Source: a bacterium (GTDB lineage Bacteria > Verrucomicrobiota > Verrucomicrobiia > Limisphaerales > J093). Taken from it: a DNA stretch of 64,000 bases. The stretch is taken from contig JAJXZJ010000045.1 of NCBI GenBank assembly GCA_021780105.1, positions 124,001 to 188,000 on the forward strand, in the 5' to 3' direction. This document shows, piece after piece, positions 12,001-18,386 of the stretch. Both the position numbers and the translations under genes were made by a program. The notes under the pieces are model-generated. The model ran no database searches, had not been told where the DNA came from, and saw only the letters and a list, made by a program, of their open reading frames with translations. Every line of letters starts with the position of its first letter. The stretch's first letter is position 1.

Positions 12001-12322
12001 GCGAGGCCGCGTCAATCAGAAGCTGCCCGGTCACCGTCACCTGGAGCAAGTTGGTCTGGCTGGACGATGTCGGCGACTGGGTCAGCACGCCCGCGTTTTG
12101 CAGCGCCAGGCTGTGAAACGTGTGCGGCCCGTTGACCGTGATGGTGCAGCCTTGGACCACCACGTCCTGACCGTCATAAGTCAGGTTGGTCGTGGCAATC
12201 AGCGTATCGGTGGTAAACGTGACCGTGCCGGCCGTGGCCCGCAACGGCGCCAGGACGCAGGCCAGGCTTGAAACAACCATCAACCAACTTCTCCCCCAAC
12301 GACCGGCAACATGGTTTTGCAT
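95..12322 (-). CDS. Giant secreted multi-domain protein with six glycine-rich tandem repeats
   Basis: A single frame of about 4,075 codons. I chose the ATG at 12322 because AGGA lies 7 bases upstream and the first ~32 residues form a signal peptide (WLMVVSSLACVLAPLRATAG); the frame stays open further upstream without a better start. Layout by rough residue: six ~267-residue glycine-rich repeats (35-1635), each with GGSYGG and PGGGGRVAIYY-like motifs; a right-handed beta-helix-like region (1700-2140); a CARDB-like domain (from 2150); a pre-peptidase-C-like domain (2270-2380); about ten carboxypeptidase-regulatory-like domains (2665-3435) with G-x-V-x-D and P-x-G-x-Y signatures; a helical segment (3440-3690); a proline-rich linker; a 'DPNDK' domain (3724 on); an Ig/FN3-like domain; and an end module closing RFYRVVMP. 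It is probably exported and cell-surface or extracellular, for adhesion or polymer binding. No catalytic motif, PEP-CTERM or LPXTG signal is seen. The function is unknown. Confidence 0.85.
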   Translation of the reverse strand: MQNHVAGRWGRSWLMVVSSLACVLAPLRATAGTVTFTTDTLIATTNLTYDGQDVVVQGCTITVNGPHTFHSLALQNAGVLTQSPTSSSQTNLLQVTVTGQLLIDAASRIDVSGLGYPVGYTTGDTTTGAASGYSGGSYGGLGPNRGGTANAAYGDFRNPTEPGSGGSNAGSGGGGAGGGLVRLIAGSGQIDGKILASGQVPGQCGSGSGGGIYVKVGSLSGSGTISANGGDGNGWNGTPGGGGRVAIYYDTLNGFSLASKVTAHGGATHDGYYAGVGTVYFQQTGQPGQLLISSHGTAAGQWTPLGQASDTAISVGTLTISGAGVAAAPQHQMPIQAANVSVLYGANLTHQPVTLTQIYSLLMTVTNGLTVDAASTIDVSGYGYPVNFTLGDTTTNASSGFSGGSYGGLAPDRGGPANPVYGDYHNPNDLGSGGANAGNGGGGAGGGLVRISAGSAQIEGKILADGQMPYQCGAGSGGGIYLQVGTLSGGGMVSADGGDGNGWNGTPGGGGRVAIYYGTLSGFDLQNNVTAHGGLPNDNFYAAVGTVYLQQTGQPGQLVVTAHGAPVGQWTPLGSTNDTQFTAETLVLSGQGIVAATAGGAPINVTNLSLLYGAVLTHLPTTSGQTYSLQVNIKSNLVVDVASAIDVSGLGYPANYTLGDTTTNASGGYSGGSYGGLAPSRNAPANAAYGDFRNPNEPGSGGANSGYTGGGAGGGLVRILAGTAQIDGKLLANGQTPSQCGAGSGGGIYVKVGSLSGTGQIAANGGDGNAWNGTPGGGGRVAIYYDTLAGFNLLTNVTAHGGAPHDGFHAAVGSVYFKQTGQPEQLWITSHGADAGQWTPLGQSSNTVFALDNLTVSGTNVVAAPQHQMPVQAGNVSVVSGANLTHQPTTTLQAYSLLVTVTNTLFVDTNSTIDVSALGYPANYTFGGTTTGASSGFSGGSYGGLGGMNPAANAVYGDYFNPNAPGSGGANNGYTGGGAGGGLVRIVAGTAQIDGRILANGQTPSQCGAGSGGGIYLNAGTLNGNGLIAANGGNGVNWNGTPGGGGRVAIFYAAANGFDLADNVTAHGGAPQGNYHAAAGTLYFKQTARPGQLWITSHGTDNGMWTPLGKPGDAAFAADSVVVSGNGTVAATVAGAPIQVNNLSLLNGAVLTHLPTTASQTYSLQLAVAGKLIVDATSRIDASGLGYPANRTLGNTTTNASSGFSGGSYGGLAASRNGQANGVYGDYRNPDELGSGGANNGYGGGGAGGGLIRIAAGTAQVDGQILANGQSPYQCGAGSGGGIYVKAATLSGTGTIAANGGLASGWNGTPGSGGRVAIYYDTLDGFNLLTNVTTHGGTPQDGAVAAVGTIYLQQTGEAGQLLITSHGAPAGSWTPLGLPADTGFSVQELFVSGTNVVAAPQHQMPVMADNISILSGGKLTHQPTAAGHVYWLDLAVTNTFLVDSNSTVDVSGLGYPANSVVGLGASTGFSGGSYGGPGNAGGGGQPNAVYGDYHNPVYPGAGGANHGYGGGGAGGGLVRLTAGTAQIDGRILANGETPYQCGSGSGGGIYINVGTLTGSGEIMANGGNANGWNGNAGGGGRVAIYTWNSLNLPAASIVAQGGTGGASDGSVYLATSPWLGFANNNQLWHGTEAIAWAAAGVSPDQVVAEVTISAGGVTYFDQAVSVGAGSLNWDTTTVSDGIYTVGVNLKDTSGTIIGQVSQNELINNSVVWHEGVLTTNETWTVGAIHVVDQNVIVPSGVTLTLAPGAIVKFAPNTGITVQTGGTLNALGASGAPVILTSLADDAAGGDSNLDGQHSLPHAGDWANIAVQGGQFNANEFTVVRYSQTTLGGTLAASQSWLGNTVYVINSPVVVPSGITLTINPGAVVKFVSTGAINVQSGGVLNALGTVTQPIVLTSLKDDAIGGDSNGDGSASSPAPGDWVGLNIVGQASLNHVDLRYGGNTGGGAFASGVIIVNGGSLTLSNSAVESAQWDGVSVYGSSGTAVIANSLLQDLDRAIWAWGGGSVQLVNCTFDQNLIGLVNHGGGTITAKNCIIANSIQASQVEGTTTVRYSDVWSSYAGSANPIAIGQNGNISADPKFVNAAQQDYRLSYGSPGIDAADTTVAPTTDATGAPRYSDPRTATKTGVPNGNGAYADMGMFEFVESAASDVDLIGRHVSGPTAVVAGDPVTVQWTVVNLGSGNAVGPWHDAVSLVSMADTNNVLAAGVALVAQGVVLGPGQSYQASVSLHVPGGAEGNYLWQVHVNSRGDVFEGANWTNNVALADTPAGFTVPALALDGSTVAGQFAAAGQWAVFKLTPPAGQNVVITAQSTPSGGALELFAGQGYVPDPAHFDIASRQFNSPTATLSIPNSRGGTYYVVAYARSLAAPTVGYSISTAISTTLGVSAVVPNNIAGTGTVTLQVTGSLLAANDRYQLVGAGGTFTAASVSVPDSGTAYVTFNLGGVAAGAYDLQVSAPGGASVTLPHAVNVTPAASAAQFSVQLQLPSIYRVGRPFNGSIVYGNVGNADMVAPILILKAGGVAGLRLSPTNSFSTGNLLLIGASLQGPAGVLRPGQTWSVPFSAQATTSVTIPFQVDYETADATDLVDYHALSTSARPAGYSDADWNALSSAFQSKAGPTWGGFVRVLSQYATVMAQEAAAGRTVGTFYVVQDVLAYALADMLAQTQTRVAGSLYLGDTNHPLANTFVFLSSSDTNIVGAAAETRADGSFRMLNATGGVYSVNVPGYWLPSPVSATVPSTGSLTGLALVVRQGGVVRGTMVNDSGTLFATNVLVSATGTGGPGFYTTRSGTDGSFLLGGLPPGAYNLAFGGAPYLIQYLSGVMLTDGQTFSTNVALSLGTGLRGVVASGGKPVTGAVVFATDPGGDTHTAVTDTNGAFVLGGLPAGAYGVSIQAVGHAPLTTSTALSAGAITDLGTVALDAGATIVVALKDTTAQTVNDGLVTVTQNGQVIDQAYAINGTITFPDLAAGTYTLAVSAYGFADATATVTVTTGATVNHVIALTRLGSIAGRVTDGSGHAIAGLSVNIYGASTANGDISFAVLTDALGNYELAGLPAGPYLIRLGNNGGTDGRVVTIAANLALQNADFALTAAVIRGHVVASDGATIMPGATVNLVRGGQLVASALTDTNGLYQFRALLTGNYSLTAGLAGTGISSNFTVSIQSTADLVETTLALGNLQLGGTVTGPGGGVLTKATVLLFRAGSVPAPVSFTASTGEDGAFAISGLAAGSYVLEVRKNGYGTLVVPANIQVSGSQNLTLVAAATIAGTVSDAVTSLGVAGALVQFYDPVTHFPVAAALTDGSGHYTLADLAPASYDVVINQAQYQVTQLAGVAVPAGAATLDASLAQPATLLQGTVTDAAGSPVPGARIGVVDNNTGETLASLATAGDGTWSTAQLPPGSYVVAFTATGYQTPAPTTVALAAGLPQTVAGVATAAATDDSSDQGFFYAISQQIGTILFNLNGVQKPERHPYYPMPPLACDCAWSAFLKAMDAADRAENAFMYWQEQYDANAAITGASAGIAGADSLRLLADALATFTPGGKAAQAVTAFNNLSEAEKSAVYAIQGVTVGADQTKAILNLLMSNLSSMTSINPTDPASVQQALAALGSTINDAAGIAGGIDGMREILKALNNANSTFSATSPLSVVGDLLSVFLDVWQTYNDYKNSLNAIQQAQLDYEAAYQSYLNARMAYGQANSNCNNCPPPPPPNPPTPPNPTPTPPHPVNPGQSVDPNDKLTVGAGTAAYVRPGDRITYTVLFENQPSASLPAQMVTITDSLDANLDWSTLELGAIGFNSTTVAVPAGVQSFTGEATVATDPNPVEITATLNPTNGVITWVLQSVDPVTGELVADPLAGFLPPDNAQHAGEGYVTYTVRSRGGLTTGTRIRNQANIVFDVNAPILTPVVTNTIDATPPVSAITPLPATSSQTNLVVSWSGGDTGSGIAGYQVFVSVNGGAWTSWQAGTTNTSAVYPAAYGNTYAFYSVALDATGNVEAAPVIPGTSTVVMQTGQPVIQSVTQNAGRIVFTWSATVGQQYQAQYTTTLTPAVWHNLGGVVTANSATLTASDSVGPDAQRFYRVVMP
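7450..12230 (-). repeat. Six in-frame ~800-bp tandem repeats inside the giant gene
   Basis: The GGSYGG-coding anchor recurs near 11909, 11102, 10301, 9496, 8695 and 7900, giving spacings of 807, 801, 805, 801 and 795 bases. Each unit also repeats a GAGSGGGIYVK-type motif, an ANGGxGxxWNGTPG motif, a QQTGQPGQL-like motif and a cis-conserved DVSGLGYP motif. The units are diverged at third positions and in linkers, so they are not fresh duplications. Boundaries are approximate. Confidence 0.85.
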
Positions 12323-13216
12323 AGTTTTCCTGGGTTGACACTTGAAGTAATGAGAACGAACAACCAGCAACCGCGATTCCGCGAACCATCTGAGGGAGGA
12401 AAACCGCCAGATGTGGCCAAGGTCGAATACATGGCCACCCGTTTGGACGGCAGGACCGGAAGTTGCCTGCTTCAGCGAAGCCGCCAAGTGAAAGCAACTC
12501 TAAACCCGGAACTGCAAAGGACGGTCGTTTGGCTGTTATCCCGCACTATTGCCGCCAATGGTTCTACTCTTTGGCAGCGATGGCGAAACTTATGGCACGC
12601 TTGAAACAAGTCAAGTGACATTCTTCCCGCAGCCGGCGCGGCAGGTTTTCATGTTCAACAACAAGGCGGCGGCAACCAGGCGAAAACGCGTTCGCGGGGC
12701 TTTCAGGCGGCCACGAGCGGATATCATCCGCAAGCGGCGATGCCCAAAGCGATCATTCGCAAAACGCTCAACGAAACGCGTGGCCATCTGCTGGGACGTT
12801 TGCAACGGATTCCGAACGCTCTTGCCTGCGATGTGCAGATCCACGCCGACGGCAAAACCTGGCAACCCAATGGAAGCGATCAGCCGGCGCGTCGCGTCGT
12901 CCTTCCGAACACCTGACGCCGGACGCCAGGTCATCGGTTCGCGCTTGCGCCGTTGGCGGCAGTACCGGAAGCGGTGATGAGAGCGACGCGGCAAACCACA
13001 TGTTCATGTAGTCATGCAGTTCGAACTCCCTGCCGCTTCGCTCAACTCCAACCGCCGGATTTGGGTTGAAACGGCAGCGACGCCGGCGCCCCGGCCGAAA
13101 CGGGCATCAAGACAGGAAGCCTCATGGCAATCGGCCCCTGAAAGCGGTGGAAGGCTGCAGCCCGTTTCGTTCGGTTGCCGGCAGGACGAGCAGCGTCCGC
13201 GGCCAACTCGACTCAC
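12323..13216. other. Intergenic region, mostly without supported genes
   Basis: This gap of about 890 bases lies upstream of the giant gene. It must hold the giant gene's promoter, but I see no convincing -35/-10 pair. The overlapping open frames on both strands are arginine/proline-rich and look like background. The only stretch with protein-like codon choice is the short plus-strand frame at 12740-12916, listed separately. Confidence 0.5.
12740..12916 (+). CDS. Possible small ORF or gene remnant (58 residues)
   Basis: An ATG frame starting MPKAIIRKTLNETRGHLLG and ending VVLPNT before TGA. Its amino-acid composition is more protein-like than the surrounding shadow frames, and the frame extends upstream to a stop at 12602 without another ATG. 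There is no ribosome binding site and third-position GC is not clearly raised. It may be the tail of a decayed gene or chance. I recognise no family. Confidence 0.2.
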   Translation: MPKAIIRKTLNETRGHLLGRLQRIPNALACDVQIHADGKTWQPNGSDQPARRVVLPNT

Positions 13217-14719
13217 TTACTTGGTAAAATCGCCCCACTTGACGGCACGCATGTCGCCGGTCCGGGCAAATTGCGTGTGCATGCCGAACGCGGCGCAGAG
13301 CGTTTGCGGCGAATGCGACGCGCCCGCCAGCGCGACGTAGTCGCGGAGCAGTTGCCGGTAGTCCGGATGGGCGCAGTTGGCGATGATGGTTTCGGCGCGC
13401 TCCGCGGGACTTTTGCCGCGCAGGTCCGCGACACCCTGTTCGGTGATGACCACACACACGGAGTGCTCGCTGCTGTCGAGGTGGCTCACCATCGGCACGA
13501 TGGTGCTGATCTTGCCGCCCTTGGCGGTGGAGGGACAGGTGAAGATGGAGAGGAAGGCGTTGCGGGCGAAATCCGCCGAGCCGCCAATGCCGTTCATCAT
13601 GTTGCGACCGAGCACATGCGTGCTGTTCACGTTGCCGCTGAGGTCCACCTCGATCGCGGTGTTGACGGAAATGATGCCCAGCCGCCGGACGACCTCCGGA
13701 TTGTTGGTGATTTCCTGCGGCCGCAGCACCAGCCGCGTGCGGAAATAGTCCCAATTGGAGTAAATGCTTTGCAGCGTCGGCTCGCTGACCGTGAGTGAAC
13801 AACCGCTGGCAAACGTGACCTTGCCGGTGTGCATCAGCGCGATCACCGCGTCCTGAATAACCTCGGTGTAAACCTGGAAATTTGGAATCTCCCGGTTTTC
13901 GCCCATCGCCTTGAGCACGGCGTTGGCGGTGTCGCCGACGCCCGACTGGATGGGCAGGAATTCCTTTGGAATCACGCCGCGGCGGGTTTCGTTGGCAAGA
14001 AAACTGGCCACGTTCTGCCCGATCTGTTCCGTCACGCCGCTGGCCTCGGCAAAGGAGCGCACCTCGTCCGGCGCGTTGGTTTCAACCACGCCAACGATCC
14101 TCGCCGGGTCCACCAGAATCGTCGGCTGGCCGATCCGGTCGCAGGGGCTGAAGACCGGGATGTCGCCGCGCTTCGGCGGATTGTTCGGCTCGTAGATGTC
14201 ATGCGTGCCGCGCAAAAACTTGGGATGATACTGATTGAGTTCGATGATGATCTTGTCCGCCAGGCGCGCGAACGTGGGCGAGGCGCCGACCGCCGAGGTC
14301 AGGACGATCTCGCCGTAGCGCGTCACGTCGCACGCCTCAATCACGGCAAAATGAATCGGCCCCAGAAAACCGTAGCGCACGTCCTGCGGCAGACGCGACA
14401 GGTGCATGTCGAAGAACCGCGTTTCGCCGCTGTTGATGCTCTTGCGCAGGTCCTCGTTCGACTGGTAGGGGGTGCGCCAGCCGATGGCCTTGGCCTTGGC
14501 CAGCGCGCCGTCCAGCGACGGCCCGGTGGAGGCGCCGGTGATCACGTTGATCTTGAACGGCCGGCCGGCGGCGTGCTCCGCCTCGGCGCGCGTGGCGACG
14601 GCGCGGGAGACGACCTTGGGCGTCCCGGCGGGCGTGAAGCCGCTGAACGCCAGGGTCTGGCCGTGTTGAATCATGGCGGCGGCTTCCTCGGAAGTCATTC
14701 TGGTCAATGGCTGGCTCAT
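13217..14719 (-). CDS. Succinyl-CoA:acetate CoA-transferase / acetyl-CoA hydrolase family protein
   Basis: This 500-residue protein belongs to the acetyl-CoA hydrolase/transferase family (Cat1/AarC/SucC type), which moves CoA between succinate and acetate in the cytoplasm. The start at 14719 gives MSQPLTRMTSEEAA and has AGGA 8 bases upstream; the longer frame adds 38 atypical residues. The N-terminal half carries the CoA-transferase fold with FSGFTPAGTPK. The motif VYTEVIQD supplies E286, which by position and context matches the catalytic glutamate of AarC (E294). GIGGSADFARNAF fits the conserved glycine loop near the active site, and ITEQGVADLRGKSP is a family signature. It stands alone, divergent from an aminotransferase. 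Acetate versus propionate or hydrolase specificity cannot be read from sequence. Confidence 0.9.
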   Translation of the reverse strand: MSQPLTRMTSEEAAAMIQHGQTLAFSGFTPAGTPKVVSRAVATRAEAEHAAGRPFKINVITGASTGPSLDGALAKAKAIGWRTPYQSNEDLRKSINSGETRFFDMHLSRLPQDVRYGFLGPIHFAVIEACDVTRYGEIVLTSAVGASPTFARLADKIIIELNQYHPKFLRGTHDIYEPNNPPKRGDIPVFSPCDRIGQPTILVDPARIVGVVETNAPDEVRSFAEASGVTEQIGQNVASFLANETRRGVIPKEFLPIQSGVGDTANAVLKAMGENREIPNFQVYTEVIQDAVIALMHTGKVTFASGCSLTVSEPTLQSIYSNWDYFRTRLVLRPQEITNNPEVVRRLGIISVNTAIEVDLSGNVNSTHVLGRNMMNGIGGSADFARNAFLSIFTCPSTAKGGKISTIVPMVSHLDSSEHSVCVVITEQGVADLRGKSPAERAETIIANCAHPDYRQLLRDYVALAGASHSPQTLCAAFGMHTQFARTGDMRAVKWGDFTK

Positions 14720-14988
14720 ACGCTGTGTCCTGCGCTTTCCTGCTTCAATTCGTTTCGTTGCGCTGCCGTCAGGCCGTCCTGCCAGCGCGGCCCGGTTTCT
14801 GAGAAATCCGGCGTGGGAGGGCGGCTGCGGCAACCGCGTGGAGTGTCTCTGCCCCGTTTTGGGATAATGTGCAATCCAAATCTTCGCCCCAGGAGGATTG
14901 AAGTTGACTTATGAGTCTCAGAACGTTTCTTCACGTCGCCCGCCGCCCGGTCAATTCCGCCGCAGACAAATCCGGCCGCACCGGGTAA

Positions 14989-16200
14989 ATGATCGGCGTG
15001 CGAACGCAAAAACCGACCCTTCCGGCACCCTCCCCGTTCCGGCGTCATTGGCGGCTGGCGCCCGGAACGGTGTTTCTCAATCACGGTTCGTTCGGCGCCT
15101 GCCCGCGGCCCGTTCTGGAACGGCAGGCCGAATGGCGCCGCCAGATGGAGGCCGCGCCGGTGCAGTTCCTCTGGCGCCGCTACGAGGAGGCGCTGGAACC
15201 GGCGCGGACGGTGCTGGCGCGGTTCCTCGGCGCGCGCCCGCGGGACGTGGTGTTCGTCACCAACGCCACGACCGGCGTCAACGCGGTGGTCCGTTCACTT
15301 GCGCTGCGGCGCGGCGACGAATTGCTCACGACAAACCTCGATTACAACGCCTGCCACAACGTGCTCGTCGAAGCAGCCCGGCGCGCCAGCGCCAAATTGG
15401 TGGTTGCGCCAATGCCATTCCCGCTGCGCCGCGCCGACGACGCGATCGAAGCCGTGATGCGGATGGTGACGCCGCGCACGCGGCTGGCGATGATTGACCA
15501 CGTCACCAGCGACACCGCACTCGTGCTGCCCGTCGGCCGGATCATGCGCGAGCTGGAAACGCGCGGCGTGGACACGCTGGTGGACGGCGCGCACGCGCCG
15601 GGCATGTTGCCGCTGCAACTGTCGCGGCTCCGCCCCGCCTACTACACCGGCAACCTCCACAAATGGGTTTGCGCGCCGAAGGGCGCGGCGTTTCTTTGGG
15701 CGCGCGAGGACAAGCAGGCGGGATTGCAACCAGCCGTCATGAGCCACGGTCAAAACCGTCCGCGGCCCGGCCACACGGCGTTTCAGGATCGCTTCGACTG
15801 GCCCGGAACCATTGATCCTTCCGCCTGGCTGTGCGTCGGTGAGGCGATCCGCTGGCTCGGTGAGCTGCTGCCGGGCGGGTGGCCGGAATTGCGGCGGCAC
15901 AACCACGATCTCGTCGTGCAGGCACGCCGACACCTGTGCAAACGCCTGGAGGTGGAACCGCCGTGTCCGGAAAATCTGCTCGGCTCAATGGCGACGCTTC
16001 CCCTGCCGCGACGATTTCAAGGCCGGCCGCGCGCCGGCAAAATTGACGACGAACAACTCCGGCTCTACGACGAGTTCGGCATTGAAGTGCCGTTCATTCG
16101 GATGGGGCAGCCAGAGACACGCTGGTTTCGCGTCTCGGCACAAATCTACAACCGGCCGGAGGAATACGCGTATCTGGCCGACTGCCTGTCGGCCCTCTGA
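14989..16200 (+). CDS. Class V PLP-dependent aminotransferase, isopenicillin-N-epimerase-like
   Basis: This 403-residue protein is of the class V aminotransferase fold, in the group annotated as isopenicillin N epimerase or cysteine-desulfurase-like. VFLNHGSFGACP near residue 24 is the usual N-terminal signature. TNATTGVNAVV contacts the cofactor phosphate, LVDGAHAPG supplies the aspartate that pairs with the pyridine nitrogen, and GNLHKW gives the Schiff-base lysine K225. No signal peptide is seen, so it is cytoplasmic. No Shine-Dalgarno precedes the ATG. The stop lies 5 bases from the stop of the convergent cysteine desulfurase. The substrate is unknown; it is probably not involved in beta-lactam synthesis despite the family name. 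Confidence 0.85.
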   Translation: MIGVRTQKPTLPAPSPFRRHWRLAPGTVFLNHGSFGACPRPVLERQAEWRRQMEAAPVQFLWRRYEEALEPARTVLARFLGARPRDVVFVTNATTGVNAVVRSLALRRGDELLTTNLDYNACHNVLVEAARRASAKLVVAPMPFPLRRADDAIEAVMRMVTPRTRLAMIDHVTSDTALVLPVGRIMRELETRGVDTLVDGAHAPGMLPLQLSRLRPAYYTGNLHKWVCAPKGAAFLWAREDKQAGLQPAVMSHGQNRPRPGHTAFQDRFDWPGTIDPSAWLCVGEAIRWLGELLPGGWPELRRHNHDLVVQARRHLCKRLEVEPPCPENLLGSMATLPLPRRFQGRPRAGKIDDEQLRLYDEFGIEVPFIRMGQPETRWFRVSAQIYNRPEEYAYLADCLSAL

Positions 16201-16204
16201 CCGG

Positions 16205-17365
16205 CTACACGGTGGGCGAAAGCGCCCGCAGTTTCGCGATGACCACCGGCAGGTGCTGGAGCAGATAATCCACATCCTCGGTCGTGTTCTCGACGCCCAG
16301 GCTGAACCGCAGGCTGCTCCGGGCGCGCGCGGCTTCGATGCCCATCGCCGCCAGCACATGGGACGGCTCCAGCGAGCCCGTGGTGCAGGCCGAACCTGCC
16401 GACGCGCAAATGCCGAGCTGGTCCAGCAGCATCAGGGCGGCTTCGGATTCAATCCCCGCGAAGCCCAGGTTTGTCGTGTTCGGCAGCCGCGGTTGCGCCG
16501 CGCCGTTGCGGAACGCGCTGGGAATTGTCGCGAGCACCGTGTTTTCCAAACGATCCCGCAACGCCCGGACCCGCGTGTTTTCCTCTTCAAGCCGGGACAT
16601 GGCCAGTTCCGCGGCGCGGCCGAAACCGACGATGTAAGGCACGTTTTCCGTGCCGCCACGGCGACCGCGTTCCTGGTGCCCGCCGACGAGGTAAGGTTGA
16701 AAGCGCGTCTTGCGCCGCACGTAAAGCAGGCCGATGCCCTTCGGCGCATTCAGCTTGTGCGCGGACAGGGACAGGAAATCCACGCCCAGCGCGCGAACGC
16801 CCAGTGGCATCTTGCCCGGCGCCTGCACAGCGTCGGTGTGGCACAACACGCCGCGCCGGCGGCAGATCGCGGCGACTTCCGCGACCGGGAAGATGACGCC
16901 GGTTTCGTTGTTGGCCAGCATGACGGAGACGATGGCCGTGTCCGGCCGGATGGCGCGTTCCAGTCCGGCCAAATCGAGCGTGCCCGCGGCGCTCACCGGC
17001 AAAAACGTCACCTCGTAACCGCGTCGTTGCAGCGCCTCGCAACACTTCAAGTTGGCGGAATGCTCCACCGCCGTGGTGACGATGTGCCGGCGGTCCGGAT
17101 GCGTTTGCAGCGCGCTGTGCAGGGCGGTGTTGTTGCTCTCGGTGCCACAGCTCGTGAACACGATTTCGCCCGGCTCCGCGCCCAGCAAGGTCGCCACCTG
17201 CTCGCGCGCCAGATCCACCCGCCGGCTGATTTCGTGCGCGAACCGGTAGGCACTCGACGGATTCCCCCACCATTCGGAGAACAGCGGCAGCATCGCGGCG
17301 ACAACTTCGGGCGCCACGGGCGTCGTGGCGTTATGGTCAAAGTAATGGAAGTGCTCCGCGTTCAT
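16205..17365 (-). CDS. Cysteine desulfurase (NifS/IscS type)
   Basis: This 386-residue protein converts cysteine to alanine and an enzyme-bound persulfide that feeds Fe-S cluster and thio-cofactor synthesis. I placed the start at 17365 because MNAEHFHYFDHNATTP matches the family N-terminus; the frame extends 106 codons upstream with unrelated residues. TAVEHSAN supplies the cofactor-stacking histidine, SAHKLNAPKG supplies PLP lysine K204 and GSACTTGSLEPSHVL supplies catalytic C327, almost exactly where E. coli IscS has its residues. A second cysteine, C320, lies seven residues before it. No iscU or scaffold gene is adjacent. It is divergent from a TPR membrane protein with 136 bases between. 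Confidence 0.92.
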   Translation of the reverse strand: MNAEHFHYFDHNATTPVAPEVVAAMLPLFSEWWGNPSSAYRFAHEISRRVDLAREQVATLLGAEPGEIVFTSCGTESNNTALHSALQTHPDRRHIVTTAVEHSANLKCCEALQRRGYEVTFLPVSAAGTLDLAGLERAIRPDTAIVSVMLANNETGVIFPVAEVAAICRRRGVLCHTDAVQAPGKMPLGVRALGVDFLSLSAHKLNAPKGIGLLYVRRKTRFQPYLVGGHQERGRRGGTENVPYIVGFGRAAELAMSRLEEENTRVRALRDRLENTVLATIPSAFRNGAAQPRLPNTTNLGFAGIESEAALMLLDQLGICASAGSACTTGSLEPSHVLAAMGIEAARARSSLRFSLGVENTTEDVDYLLQHLPVVIAKLRALSPTV

Positions 17366-17501
17366 GGCGCAACGGTTCGTCTTGTCTAACGCGGAAGTGC
17401 CGCGCCCGCAAGGGCGAAAGCATTGCGCACCATTCTGTGGGCGGTTCGCTGCGGTTGCTGTTGCCGGCCTCGGTCGGGAGGTTACAATTGGCTCCGCACG
17501 C

Positions 17502-18356
17502 ATGAAATCGAGACACCAGCGGCACGGTCGCAAGCGCGGCCAACCAGACGAACGCAAGGGTCCGTTGCCCGGTTCCCGCACCGGCCGGGCGCCGTTGATC
17601 GCGTCGGCGCTCGTGCTGGGTGCGGTAGTTATCGCCACCGCCGGCTGGTTCGCCGTGCGGCAGTGGCGGCATTCGGACACCACGCGGCTGTCGCCGTCGT
17701 CAACGACTCAAACCAATTTGCCCGGCGCGGCGCCAGGTTCGCGGCACGCCACCAACAACGCGAACCGCGACCAGGCGTTCATCACCCGGGTCAACCACGC
17801 CAACGAGCTTTTGACCCAGGGAAAAGTTCCGGCAGCCGTCGCGGCGCTGACCGAGGCCGCGCGGATGAAGCCCGACGACGAAGACGTCCACTACGACCTG
17901 GGACTGGCGCTGACGCGGCAGGGCCGGTTTGAGGACGCCGTCAAGGAATACGAGGAGGCGTTGCGCCTGTTCCCGGATTACGTGGAAGCCCACAACAATC
18001 TGGGCAACGTGTTGATGCGCCTCGGCCGGATGGACGAAGCCGTCAAGCATTACGAAGCCGCGGTCAACATCATGCCGGACTACGCCTCGGCCCAGAACAA
18101 TCTCGGCACGGCGCTCCAGCGCGCCGGCCGCACGAACGAGGCGCTCGCGCACTTCGAGCAGGCGGTCAAGCTCAACCCGGACTACTGGCAGGCGCACTAC
18201 AACGTCGGCACAAGTTACTTTGAACAGGGCCGGCTGGACGCGGCGCGGAACGAATTTGAAACCGTTCTCCGTCTGGCGCCCGACTTCAAACCGGCCCAGG
18301 CCGCGCTCGCCAGGCTTGACGCCGAACAGGCCGGTGGCGTGCCATTGAAACCCTGA
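17502..18356 (+). CDS. TPR protein with one N-terminal membrane helix
   Basis: This 284-residue protein has a very basic N-terminus (KSRHQRHGRKRG), one membrane helix at about 31-52 and, after a Ser/Thr-rich linker, about five tetratricopeptide repeats from residue 85 to 275, with the typical W/G/Y/A/P spacing (AHNNLGNVLMRLGRMDEAVKHYE). The basic N-terminus predicts an N-in topology with the repeats outside the cytoplasm. TPRs bind partner proteins; the partner is unknown. I chose the ATG at 17502, which follows a GGGAGG about 20 bases upstream; the longer frame overlaps the divergent gene. It ends 30 bases from the convergent propeller gene. Confidence 0.8.
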   Translation: MKSRHQRHGRKRGQPDERKGPLPGSRTGRAPLIASALVLGAVVIATAGWFAVRQWRHSDTTRLSPSSTTQTNLPGAAPGSRHATNNANRDQAFITRVNHANELLTQGKVPAAVAALTEAARMKPDDEDVHYDLGLALTRQGRFEDAVKEYEEALRLFPDYVEAHNNLGNVLMRLGRMDEAVKHYEAAVNIMPDYASAQNNLGTALQRAGRTNEALAHFEQAVKLNPDYWQAHYNVGTSYFEQGRLDAARNEFETVLRLAPDFKPAQAALARLDAEQAGGVPLKP

Positions 18357-18386
18357 CCAGCCGCGGCAGTGGTCGCGTGGTCCGCC

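Noticed and set aside
12611..12994. 127-codon minus-strand frame in the 12.3-13.2 kb gap
   Set aside because: Basic and unstructured composition, no ribosome site, overlapped by equally long frames on the other strand.
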